This document shows, in pieces, positions 35,758-47,146 of a stretch of 64,000 bases of DNA. Location of the stretch: contig NW_019211455.1 in assembly GCF_002443255.2 (NCBI RefSeq), positions 3,640,597 to 3,704,596 of the forward strand, in the 5' to 3' direction. The notes beneath the pieces are model-generated. The model was not told the origin of the DNA. It ran no database searches and saw only the letters and a program-made list of their open reading frames with translations. Position 1 is the first letter of the stretch. Every line of letters begins with the position of its first letter. The stretch comes from Varroa destructor (lineage: Eukaryota; Arthropoda; Arachnida; Mesostigmata; Varroidae). The position numbers and the translations under genes are program-made.

Positions 35758-38700
35758 TAACGGTTGTAAGAGTAGACACTGTGGCATAGAGGAATGACGC
35801 TAGGAGGTCAACGCTGTTCTGAGATTGCCGATACCGCTTTCGGTTAAAGAAGCTACTGTAGATAGCAGTGTCGCGGATCGTTGGAGCTCAAACGTGTTCA
35901 CATCAGACATATGGTCAATGCGTATTATTGTGTAAGAGGCTCGTGCAAGTAATCCGAGTTGAAACGTATTCGATATAACAAAATATGATCTATGAAACGA
36001 TAAATCGGATTGAAGGCTTTGTTTTTATTTTTGATAGAACTTCTTTAACTACTAGCCGATAGAAGGGATTCTCCACAATATTTAAAGTTGATAAATCGAT
36101 GAAAAAGTTGAATTAGAATTAATTAATGTGAGGTTTCTTATGCTTATGCTACTTCTGGTTGATTCGAGACATCAAAGTTGAACGTCGAAAAGTAATATTA
36201 TTACTAAAAAAACTTTGCAAGTAAGAGACGCTCACAGGATCAGATGCACGTCCTGTGACTAATGAACGTATCCATCAATCTTTCTTTGTTTAGACCTTCT
36301 AGTTATACGTACTTTACATAGATTATCCTATTTTGATTGCTTCATATGTAAACCATCCTGTTGTTTTATTGACCGCTTACCTTCGAAAAAAAAAATCTAT
36401 AAGACAAAACATTTATAAAACGTAGAAAAAGAGTTCGACGTACCATATCTAAGCAAACGTTTGAATAGAACGTCCAGTAAAGGGATAAGGCTACTTGCAC
36501 TAAGGATTTCGGCCTATCGTTACCTTAGAGATCACACAACGTACAATTTATATGCCAATATTTCTAACACTTCAAAGTTCCTGTGCCGAATCCATCTAAC
36601 AGAGAATAACAGGTTTAAGTTTCTTTAAAGTGAATGAGAAGCTAGGTGCGGCATGGTAGCGAAAACCATTTTAGAATAATAGTTATTATATAATGAAATA
36701 CAATATTAGAACCAAAATAACTAGACAATATACCGAATTGGAATACTTCTATACGTTGCAATTGATCTACAGGTTCGGCATTATAATTACGAGTTTGGAG
36801 CATAACACCTTTAGCACAGCCAAAGACCATTTGCTTAATATTCTAACGTTTCGTCTGCCTGCATAAAACTGCGCATATGCCGCAGACTTCGTCCTTAGTA
36901 AGTGTTAGCAAGTAGTGACAAAAAGGGGACAATTGAATAAAATATAAGACAAGGGCTTAGCTCAATAGCAAATAGAATGGTCTAAAACCAAATATAGTAA
37001 AAAGAACGTTACCCCAGTTGGCTTACGTGTCAAAGTATTGGCACTTATTATTCAACTAGGCGAGTTTTGAAGTTCGCGCCCATTTTTTAAAGCCGCCGAG
37101 GCGACGAACAAAGAAAATTAAACATGTTAAGCTATGCTAACACGGATGTTACCTGCTTTTTTAATTTTTTTGTGGTCCAAAAAGATATAAGCTTCGAGCT
37201 TTGGTGGACGAATCGTAAAAGCGTGCTTTTTACTATTTCACTCATTGTACAACACGTTTTGACATCAGAAAACGGTAGATTGTGGATATTAGTATGTATC
37301 GGTTATTCAAACTGTGCGCATGTTGAGCAATCATATGACGAAATTGAAATCAATAAAAATCATTTTATACTTTGTCGCACGGAACTGTACTGCTATCCTT
37401 AAGACTTTAGCGTCGATAACAGCCAGGTTCTCGCCAGAAGCTCGCAACTTTTGGTAGCTACATCTTTCATCAAGGGCATCTAATACACATATCAATATTG
37501 TAGAACCTAAGTTTAAGAACTAGTGAAATCTAGAAAGTTTTTTCTATACTATGATTTGATTGTGAAAGGAAATAAATAAATTCGTGATTATTAGGATATA
37601 GCATATAATTAGGAGGTTGTTAAGGTCAAAGTACTAGACGATAGAACTTACGGTGCTTCAAAATTTAACAGATTCGGAAGAAATTGTAGAAATGTGTTGC
37701 CTAGTGATAGCTATTCGTAAAAAAACGTTTGTGAAATCATTTTGTGATTGATTTTTTCAACATTTTTCCCAGTACTTTAGATAAGCTACAGTAGTAACTC
37801 GGTACGTTTTTACTAGGTGTTCAATGCACTAATAGGTAAGAAGTAAAGCTTTTTTCTGATTAACTTTGTACAAAATGGATGGCTGTACTGATTCATCTAT
37901 AACAGCTTCACAACCCATAATGTTAATACCGTAATTTGCCGAATTGACCCGTTTATCTTCGAAATCTCCTTCTTTATTCGGGACACGCCCTTCGATGATA
38001 CGAAGGACCGTTGCAAGGCCTATGCAGCTTTGAAGCCTACTTAGTTTGGCGCTAGGCTTACATATAGTTATGTTTGTTGCAGTAAAATCAAAACGGAGCT
38101 TTACGTAAACCAGAAGTTCTTGCAATTGAATTTTAAGCAGATAAAATGTGCGCTCGTGAATCAAAAATAGAACGATGTATTGGAAGTTGTAATAACATTG
38201 ATAATCATCTGGATAACAGAAGCCTTCTTCTATTCCAGTTAAGATAATACTCGTATTAATAAAAGAAAGAAAGTTGGCAAATGAATAACCTTAAAACTGG
38301 CCTGAAATCGACGAACTAAGGTGTCCAAAAATCGGTAAGGAAGCGTTCCTCGTTCAAAGAACGACCGTGACTTGAGATCCACAACGCTAGCGCAACTACA
38401 ACTTTCTTTCAAATACTGCCGGTTTGCCACTGACAGATGTGCGCGCGCCACTTTAGTCATGGCCCTCGACGCAATTCTACTGCGATTCAAAAACATAACC
38501 TTAGGCCCATCAATTTTTTGAAGACTAAAAGCAGATGGTTTATGTAGCATCGCCTTCCTTTGGGGTCGGACCAATATTTAGAGAAGTATCGACCCAGTAA
38601 AATCGTAAACGAAGGAAGGTAAAGGTTTCTTAGATGCTATCGCAATACCGAATCGCTGGCTAAAGCCTAGCATTATAACGGCCAAAACACCTAGAAACGA

Positions 38701-39388
38701 TAACCCGGTATTATGCTAATTGGGATTTATGCATAAACATTTAAAAAATATATATATATTTTTTTATGTGTTTCTAAAATTTATCTCGAAGGGCTACGTC
38801 CGCATGAAATATACATACAAACGCGTATATATTATTAAAATTGTTGTTGAAAGAAAAAAAAGGGTTGTTGAGAGAGCCTTGATCGTTTTTTAGCCAGTTT
38901 CTAGGTCACAGTAATTAACGGCCGCGTCAGCTCGGTGTTGTCATTTGTAAAAGCGCTTGATCACTGTTATGAAAAACAGGTGGCATATAATAATAACGAA
39001 ACGAGTCGCGTACTATGAGTTACTGTCGTTTGGCAAAAGCATTGGTCCACATCTCTCTTGTCAATAACTAATAACATTACGTCGAAAAAATCAACCGGAA
39101 CTCATCAAGAGAAAAGGCGTCGTCTTCCACCATGTTCCAAACTATCTATTTCTTTAGTTATTCGGAGAACAAAGATGGGCAGTTTCAATGTATCCATGCA
39201 GCCCAGATCTTGTTTTGGTCATCGACTACGATCATCTGTCTTGATCTCTGATGGTACTAATTTAAATTTGGGTGGGAAGACACAAAAACCAGTTTTTCTC
39301 CTAGAAACCACAGAATTCCTACAGTTACCCCAGCTAGGACTGTAATATCATCAGAAAAATGGCAGAAGGTCATCGTTGAAAATGTCGC

Positions 39389-39391
<3 letters not shown>

Positions 39392-39429
<38 letters not shown>
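39392..39429. repeat. (TA)n microsatellite
   Basis: 38 bp of uninterrupted alternating T and A. Confidence 0.95.
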
Positions 39430-39430
<1 letters not shown>

Positions 39431-40908
39431 CCTGGTCCAAGAATTCATATAATACAGTTTAAATTATGACAAGCTTTTTATTTATTCTTAACATTTTTTC
39501 TAGCTTCCATAGACGTGAGGATATTTTTAGAGACTTCGAATAGAAATATTACAGTAGTCTTTAGAAACACAGCTGAGTTATCCCTCTATAAACGATATAG
39601 AAACTATTATGAAATGCTATGGAAGCTGCAAATATTCTCTTGTTTAAGTAATACATTCCTAAAAGCCTTCTCGAAATGGTCCAGGCCTACTCCTGTGTTT
39701 GTCGCGAGCCCCATTGAGCACAATTTAACCGATATCGGTAAGTTGCACGACTTAAACGAGTGATCTCTGCTTTTGCAGTCAGAATTCTACAGAGTTCGTA
39801 CCTTCATCTCACCGTAATAGTGAACGACACCCGTAACTCTTCTACACTGATATTACTTTTATCAGAATCCTTACCGGTCCCCCCCTCCGCCCCCTTTCGC
39901 ATTTCGCTTACAATGTAGTTAATGTAGGAATTTCCGCATAGACGCATCTACTTTCTGTCCATATTGATAGATAGCCATTGGCTTTGCTCCTTTCCGGTTT
40001 GACGTTCATCTTCATGTCTCTACTCGTTGTCGTCGTCGTCAAATTTAGGAGGAGCGAAAGGCCTACTGTTGGCGTGTAACGCATTTACCGGCTTCATAAC
40101 GTCTCTATGTGTTTGATTCAATTCGAAGAGCCTATGTCGTCTGCACACTCCAGCAACGGAATAGAAGTTTTGCCTCATTGAAAGCCATACCTTTTTATTT
40201 TCGTCTCTCTCCCCCTCGGACATGACGAATCGTCAGCGACGTAAGCACGGCTGTACGAGGTGTAGGAGTCTCCGTCTGTTCGCTACCGCTATGCCTCCTT
40301 CCTTCCGTCACTAAAGCGCGGGCGTTGCATGTGAACGAAGTAGGCGTGGCGAGCATGCCGCACGCCTCGTACACTGCCAGCGTCCTGATTAACTGGTTTA
40401 TTCAGCATATACTAGTCTTCTTCAGTCAGATGCATACGTTGCTGGCACATTGAGATGTGGGAATGTTTTTAGATAGACAATGAAGTATAGATGTGAATGC
40501 TACATTTCTGTATCAAGAGAAGAGCTGGTTACTCGAATGTATGACACAATCTTCGTATGAGATTACAGCTCTCTTTGACGAAACCCTGAATTAAAGGTTG
40601 ACCGAAAGCCTGCTATACTTGGCGTATTGTCGGTTTTGCACTACTTATTTAACAGCATTCTTTTGCCGGCCTTCGTTCGTATGCCCTCGCATAGAACTCG
40701 TTCTTACCAAGCATTATATGTATGTATGGGATAGAACAGGCAGTATCCCCGGTTGCTTGGGAACGCATGTCAGTGCGCGTGCGATTGCCAGCGTGCTTTT
40801 CCCCATTCTCCCTTAAGTCTGGCAATGTTTTGGCTTGTTTCGGCACTACGTCTCCACGCGTATGTGGCAGAGAGATTACGAGAACCGGCAAAAAGACCGT
40901 AGCCATGG

Positions 40909-42618
40909 TATAATAAAGCAGGAGTACTGATAGCTAACATCAGCTAGGTCAGTTCAGCATGTCTTAACGCACTCTAGCTGACAGTCGTTAGTTGGCTCAA
41001 TAGTTGTTATAGCTTCTATATGAAACAATCTCAACATGTGTATTTGGCTAACTGGGCAACTGTCGGTGGGTCGGTCGGACTGTGTGTGCACATATCTGAT
41101 GAGGTGAGGGTAGCAGCGAGGGTTGAAACGAGTCGCCCCTCTCCCAGGCCTTCCGTCAATATGTCTGCGCCCTACAGCTCCCACCACGCGGTTATCCCAA
41201 TTTGGCGCCAGTCGTCGTTACCGGCCCAGCAGTAGCGAACAGCGGCACCAGCGAGCGTAAGCATACGTAGTTCACAGGCAGACAAGGCGGGTTTTTTCTG
41301 ACGCAACTTTGAGCCGCCAGCAGCAAGGTGATCGGGCTCAACCAAACTGCCCTCTTATATCGAGCACATTACCGGCACACCCTACCAGATGTATCAGCAG
41401 AGTATCGCGACCAGAGCACGCCACTGCGCGGTGGCTATTCTTATTAGAACAGCAGCAGCGACAGCATCCATATCCGTCTAAACTCATGAAGTGCTACGCT
41501 CCGTGACTCAGACACATTACAAATCGATAATCAGATAGGTGGACTTATAGGTATTCGAATAGTTGATAACTAGACGTGTCGTTTGGTTTATTATCATCGC
41601 TTACTGGTCGCTCACCCTATTTGCTAACGAATAGTGATACACAATTGCACATCAGCATAGCCGCGACCCGCCAATCTCACAGGAAGCCGGCGATAACCGG
41701 TGGCCGGAAAATATACAGTGGGCGACGAAAGGAAAAGAAAACTGGTGACCAGCGATCGACAGCAAACGTCTAGGTGGCGGGATCGCGTTCGACGAGTGAC
41801 TTTTGTTGCAGCTGCCGGTGGATAATATTGTCATCGTCGCCGTTTATTTGTCGTGTTTTGTGTGGTGTACAATAGCTGGCTGTGCTCTGATGCAGCTGCG
41901 CAACAACAAATAGGTCTGAGATAGGCAAATGTGTTTTCTTGGCCGACCCAATACATCAGAAGGCTACAGCAGACTCTGGCCTCTAAGGCCGGCAAAGTTT
42001 CGTTCCGCTCGCTAGTAAGTTACCCGTGTATTATAGCGGTAGCTGCAGTCGTAACTTCATTTTGACGCCAAATTTCTACAATACAAATAGCTTACAATCA
42101 CAGTGTGGCCGTGGACACGTTATGGAGAGGAAGGCAACAACGCCAGACGGCTAAAGCGCATGGAAAACTCGTTCGGTGAACACGTTCTCTGTGCAGTGGT
42201 GGCGCACACGGGCGGCGTGGACGAGCAACAGATTGGCTTCATTCGCTGGTTGTACACCGGCATCAACAATAACAACGGCGATAATAATAACAGCACATCT
42301 GTTTGTGCCGATACGCACACACAGAACAGCAACAACAGTAGTCAACATCACCAGAAAATACGGTAAACGCTTTCTTTAAAATAGTGATTAGAGATGGAAG
42401 CCTTTTATTGGCCATTGATTCTGCTTCTGTATATCGATTTTTGATGTCAAGTCTCTAGAAAGGCCAGCATATTCTCCGTGGGCCTCTCACACTCTGCGCT
42501 TCCTAGCTGGAAACCTTTTGCTAGTTGTGACTGCGTGAACTTTTTGCCTTTGTTGTGGATCGGAACGACTCAGGCCACCTTAAAAGGGAAGGCTGTCAAT
42601 AACCCGATAGACCATTCA
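40909..42618 (+). promoter_or_regulatory. Promoter and 5' UTR region of the SLC7 transporter
   Basis: This 1.7 kb is clearly richer in G+C and in CAG/CAA triplets than its surroundings, as expected of an arthropod 5' UTR. A TATAATAAA box (40909-40917) is followed by an initiator match TCAGTT (40949-40954), although the 42-bp spacing is wider than usual. A donor-like GTAAAC after 42362 and an acceptor-like CTCTAG ending at 42458 would remove a 96-nt intron. The joined frame would be continuous with the transporter in phase 2, so part of this region might even be coding. Confidence 0.4.
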
Positions 42619-44184
42619 ATGTACCCAATGGCCTTAGAAAAAGAAGTGAACGAAGCGTTGATGTCACCGGGAACGCGAGCAGGGACTCGGAGCCCGTCTT
42701 CATCGGTGACAACCCCAACGGATTCGACACGTGGGGCCATCATTAAAGGATCCTCGGATGCCAGCTCGGAACAGTCTGCGGGCGCCATCGAGCTAAAGAA
42801 ACAATTAGGATTGCTCAACGGTGTCAGTGTTATCATAGGTGTGATCGTGGGGTCGGGAATCTTTGTGTCACCAACTGGCGTATTGCGTTATGCCGGTTCA
42901 ACAGGACTCGCACTGGTCGTGTGGACATCGTGTGGTCTGATTTCAATGATCGGAGCGATGTGTTATGCCGAACTTGGCACAGCAATTCCAAGATCAGGTG
43001 GCGATTATGCTTATATCTTCGAATCATTTGGTCCCTTACCGGCGTTCCTGTTCCTTTGGGTTTGCTTGCTTATCATTCAACCAACGTCAAATGCGATCGC
43101 GGGTATTACATTCACTAACTATATACTTGAACCCTTTTTCCCCGAATGTAACCCGCCTGCACATGCCGTACGACTGATTGCCGCCTTGATTATCTGTCTA
43201 CTGACGTTTATCAATTGTTACAATGTAAAATGGGCAACCTTTCTGCAGGATTCGCTCATGTTCACAAAGGTGATTGCCCTGTTGCTTGTCATTGCAGCCG
43301 GCATGATACAGTTAATGAGCGGCTACACAGTCAATCTGGAAAATCTCTGGGAGAACACGACTACTGATCCAGGTCTCATCTGTTTATCGTTCTATAGTGG
43401 CCTATTCTCTTACGCCGGCTGGAATTATTTGAATTTCGTCACAGAAGAGCTCAAAAACCCTTTTCGCAATCTGCCATATGCCATCTACATATCACTCCCA
43501 ACGGTAACTGTTATTTATCTTTTAGCTAACGTAAGCTACTTTGTCGTCCTGACCGCTGATGAGGTTCAGTCTGCAAATGCTGTGGCAGTTTCGTTTGCCA
43601 GTCGTGTGTTCGGCCAGTTCCACTGGGTGATGCCGATCTTTGTGGCGTTATCAACGTTCGGAGGACTCAATGGCGGTATCTTCGCGTCTTCTCGTCTATT
43701 TTTCGTTGGTGCCCGCCAAGGTCACTTGCCGAACATGCTGTCGATGATCAATGTCGATTATTACACCCCGGCACCTTCACTAGTTTTTTTATGCCTTTTA
43801 TCGCTTCTCTATCTATCGAACACCGACGTGTTTACACTCATCAACTACACGGCATTCAGCGAGTCGTTGTTTGTAATGCTTTCCGTCGGCGGCCTTCTAT
43901 GGCTCCGAATTAAACAGCCCAACCTTGAGAGGCCAATCAGGATACCGATTGTCCTGCCGATCTTCTTCTTTGTCGTCTCGTTCTTTTTGGTCGTGTTGCC
44001 ATTTTTCTCTCAGCCGCATGAAACGCTCATCGGATTGGGAATCACCTTGTCTGGCATTCCCGTCTACTTTTTGACAATCTATTGGAAAGACAAACCCGAT
44101 AGTTACAAGCGAATCATCGAAAGCCTTACAATAGTAGTTCAGAAGATTCTCAACAGTGTGCCACAGGACCCCAAGGAGGATTAG
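42619..44184 (+). CDS. LAT1/LAT2-type amino acid transporter light chain, single coding exon
   Basis: A 521-residue SLC7 (APC superfamily) transporter that should exchange large neutral amino acids across the plasma membrane as the light chain of a heterodimer with an SLC3A2/4F2hc-type glycoprotein. About 70 polar N-terminal residues (Ser/Thr/Pro-rich) precede the first membrane helix. Landmarks are GSGIFVSP with the unwound-helix Gly78-Ser79-Gly80, CYAELGT, Cys177 in FFPECNPP at the place of the light-chain cysteine that links to the heavy chain, Phe263 in LFSYAGWNYLNFVTEELKNP at the gate position, FGGLNGGIFASSRLFFVGAR, and the cytosolic end YWKDKPDSYK..VPQD. I count 12 membrane spans. The start at ATG 42619 is the first in frame; ATG 42628 is an alternative. 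There is no intron in the CDS, unusual beside the 12-exon LMBRD2. The LAT1/LAT2 subgroup fits best; y+LAT is the next option. Confidence 0.94.
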   Translation: MYPMALEKEVNEALMSPGTRAGTRSPSSSVTTPTDSTRGAIIKGSSDASSEQSAGAIELKKQLGLLNGVSVIIGVIVGSGIFVSPTGVLRYAGSTGLALVVWTSCGLISMIGAMCYAELGTAIPRSGGDYAYIFESFGPLPAFLFLWVCLLIIQPTSNAIAGITFTNYILEPFFPECNPPAHAVRLIAALIICLLTFINCYNVKWATFLQDSLMFTKVIALLLVIAAGMIQLMSGYTVNLENLWENTTTDPGLICLSFYSGLFSYAGWNYLNFVTEELKNPFRNLPYAIYISLPTVTVIYLLANVSYFVVLTADEVQSANAVAVSFASRVFGQFHWVMPIFVALSTFGGLNGGIFASSRLFFVGARQGHLPNMLSMINVDYYTPAPSLVFLCLLSLLYLSNTDVFTLINYTAFSESLFVMLSVGGLLWLRIKQPNLERPIRIPIVLPIFFFVVSFFLVVLPFFSQPHETLIGLGITLSGIPVYFLTIYWKDKPDSYKRIIESLTIVVQKILNSVPQDPKED

Positions 44185-44235
44185 GTTTGCAATGACGACT
44201 ATTTCAGTACGTAATTTTCTATTTCACCATAGAAT

Positions 44236-44241
44236 AATAAA
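44236..44241 (+). terminator. Candidate polyadenylation signal of the SLC7 gene
   Basis: AATAAA lies 52 nt after the stop codon. This gives a short 3' UTR; other AATAAA copies further on (for example near 45123) could serve longer transcripts. Confidence 0.5.
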
Positions 44242-45415
44242 GTACCACCCGTATAAAATCACTGTTTTATCAGGATGGACATGAACAAGCTGTAAGAAGA
44301 TAAGAGAGAAGATGCGAATGTTCTAGACTATCGACTTGCATATCACAGCCGTCTCACCGAAAAACCAGCTATTTCAAAATGATACACCCCTTACTTATTA
44401 CACTTATAATTAAGTCCTAGTTCTAGTATCACTCTGTCATTTCTATTACATACATCACAAGTTCATCTGGATTCGATGCTCGAGCCAAGGCGATCCTGAC
44501 GAGCAAAGGCAAAGCGTTGTCGATACCGACAGACGATTTAATTGTGTTCTACAGGGTTAGGTATTAAGTTATCCAATTCGAATGTCGATATATATATATA
44601 TATCACTATAAGCGAAACGTTCCTGTCGCTGCGTCTACTGGAATGAAAGGCTACGGTCTGCCTTGGCAGGTCCTGTTCAGGGAGACATCAGAGTATTTAC
44701 AATCAGGCTATTTTTACCAATCCGCAACGATATTAGGCTTATGTGGCCCAAAGGGAAGGTGCTGCGGGGTCTAGGAAGGCAATCAATGATGGTAGGAAGC
44801 TAGCTGTTCGGGCAAAATTTGAACACTCGTTGTATATAATATATGCATAAATAGACCTATTGGGAACGATGACCAAAGGCAAAGGGCTGGCGCGATATTC
44901 TCGTAATTTTATGTTTAGCCCCAACGTTTAGTTAAGAATAATTTAATGATAGAAAGGGAATAACAAGTGCATAGAAGCTCAGTAAAAAAAAAAGTGAGCG
45001 TTAACTTAACGAGAGGGTGATGACAAAGCGGTCGCAATAGACAGCAAATATAAGTGGAAAAAAAGTCGAAGGAAAGTGTTATAAGAAGAAATGCAATGAA
45101 CTAGATATATTTTTATATGACGAATAAAGGTATGTAGTGAGTATGATGTCAATCATGATGGAAATAACCATGAGCTATCGTAATGAATAGGCAAAATAGT
45201 AAATATTATATTTTTTCATTTTTTATATTTCATTCTAAATAAAATGCAGAAAAACATGATAGCAACAAAGGTACACAATACATAAAATTATCTGTTTGCC
45301 AGCCTAACAGCGGATAAAACTCTAAATCCGTATTAATGAATGTTAACAGGGAAGTATTGAAGAACGGCGCCAAAAACAAAATATTCACCACTGCTAGTAA
45401 TAAATATTTTAAACG

Positions 45416-45417
<2 letters not shown>

Positions 45418-45451
<34 letters not shown>
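45418..45451. repeat. (TA)n microsatellite
   Basis: About 34 bp of alternating A and T. Confidence 0.95.
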
Positions 45452-45454
<3 letters not shown>

Positions 45455-46915
45455 CATGTATATACGTCAGTAAATATGATGATGGATAATAAAATATATT
45501 TATCAAATATTCTTACCGTTTCCCCATTTTGTTCGTGTTTTTCTATTATATATATATATATTTAAACCTTTCAATTTAGGTCTATAGTATGCTCGGGAAG
45601 TTACGCAGTTCTATGAGAAATTAGACAAATTTCAATGTTAACGACAGCAAATGTTTGTCTTAGGTTTTTTGTTTTGCTAGAAATTTATATAGAAAAACAT
45701 CATGCTTGAAGTGAAAAAAATAATAGCAAGAAAATGTTTTTCAAGACATACATATATTTACACTTGAAACATGTACGTCTACGACAGAACCTATTAGGTG
45801 GTCTTCCAGGCATCGGGTAGACTCCAATAGCGTTGCGTAAGCCGACGAATGGTCTATATGGTTAGAAAGGTATAGAAGAAATTTAACTCAAACGCCCACT
45901 AACAAGTGCGTTCCGCTCGGTCGTTTCGAGTAATACATATTCTACATGACGCATAGCTAAAACAGTCTTCACGTATGTTCTACGCTATAGAACGTTCCCC
46001 TTCAAGGACTTTAACAAATGCTTTTCCTTTCCAGTTGGCCGCGCACGTGTTCCGTTGTAGTGACTGGATCGGCACTGACCCAGTCGTCGGTGTAGCAATA
46101 TTCGTAACCTTTGTCTATCTCTTCTCTCCAATTACTGCAACCTTACAGTAGCGCGACTCTATACAATCGTGACGAATCTTCCAAAGTATGAATGTCTCGA
46201 AGAGGCAATATGGCGCATCGGCCTCGTGTTCAATTGGCCGAACGGGTCGTCCACTGACCCCTCTCAAGCAGTGGGCCTATCTGTCTTTCGTTTTTCTAGC
46301 ATTTGCTCAATGTAACTGGTTACGAATGTCCGAGAAACAACGCCGTGATAGCAGTCTCCTTTCAGACCTAGCGACTTGGTTGATAGACAATTAAGTGGAT
46401 GACATGAGTAGTGGCGCAAGTTCGAACGCGAAACTTGACGCCGGTCTTGACGCCACGATGCTTCCAGCCTTCGGCGTTTAGTCGTTTGAGAGGCTTCCAG
46501 GCCTAAAACGCTTCCTAAGTACTACGACCAAGTGTAAGTCGTTTTCAAGTGGTATTTGGCAAATCTTCTCGAGCGACGACGTCTCTTCTTATGTTAGCTG
46601 CAGTCTTTCCACAGAGGGTCACCGCAATCACTCTACAGGACTCTAACTACAGCACATAGTCGTTGGAAAAGTAATTCGTGTTTGAGCGATCAACTTCGTA
46701 GCGTGCAGAATTGCCCCGACAGTAGTAGGTAACAGGCCTGCTTCGCCCAGCTCGCTAAACCTCCTTCGAGCCGAAGGACCAAGCTGGAGTCACTGAAGTC
46801 TACTCTGCTTGCTGTCTGCAATGACGTCCCTAAGCTTTTTTTACGTATGTATTATAGTTCAGTAATGGAAAGTACTTTAACAGAGCTTGTATTGAATTAA
46901 ATGATCGGGCGAGCA

Positions 46916-46950
46916 TATAAACGTCTACGAGTTAGCAGCGTTCCATTTGC
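46916..46950 (+). promoter_or_regulatory. Candidate TATA-initiator core promoter
   Basis: TATAAA (46916-46921) lies 29 bp before the A of an initiator-like TTCCATTTG (A at 46945), the normal TATA-to-start spacing. A second initiator match, TCAGTC (46976-46981), lies further on. An ATG with a hydrophobic leader follows at 47049. Confidence 0.35.
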
Positions 46951-47048
46951 TCGGAGCGTTCGTTCTTGCTGTCGTTCAGTCGTAGTGCTGATCGACAGAA
47001 GGGTTGCCTCCTGATCGACTGCTGTCGTGGACACGCGCTACTACTCCT

Positions 47049-47146
47049 ATGGGAATCGCCGTTCTTGTCCTATATTGCCACAGCTGCGCCGCCACGAGCT
47101 CCACTCAGACATCGTCATCCAGCTCGAAATCGAATGTATTAAATTG
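47049..47146 (+). CDS. Possible first coding exon with signal-peptide-like leader
   Basis: The ATG about 105 nt after the putative start site opens MGIAVLVLYCHSCAATSSTQ followed by a Ser-rich run. A hydrophobic core and small residues (C-A-A) resemble a secretory signal. The frame meets GTAACA after TTG (donor-like, phase 2), and without splicing it stops one codon later. No next exon was identified. Alternatives are a chance frame or a non-coding leader. Confidence 0.25.

Larger units (their letters stand above)
19892..40908. other. Long intergenic stretch, no supported gene
   Basis: About 21 kb between the LMBRD2 start codon and the amino acid transporter promoter region. It must hold the LMBRD2 5' UTR and promoter, not located with certainty. 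Separate entries cover a promoter-like patch (23940-24330), the N gap, gag-like and other decayed coding fragments, a MADF-like frame at 35530, a (CAA)n tract and hairpins. The remaining open frames look like chance frames. Confidence 0.6.

Noticed and set aside
39875..39898. C-rich tract as a minus-strand G-quadruplex
   Set aside because: Only two long G-runs and one GG are present, too few for a standard four-run motif.
42478..42618. Extending the transporter to the first open codon at 42478
   Set aside because: That codon is GTG, not used as a normal start in animal nuclear genes, and the extra residues have no counterpart in the family. The first in-frame ATG is 42619. The spliced extension is kept as a separate hypothesis.
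42833..43177. Open frames on both strands within the transporter
   Set aside because: Shadows of the SLC7 coding exon; the long frame carries all family motifs.
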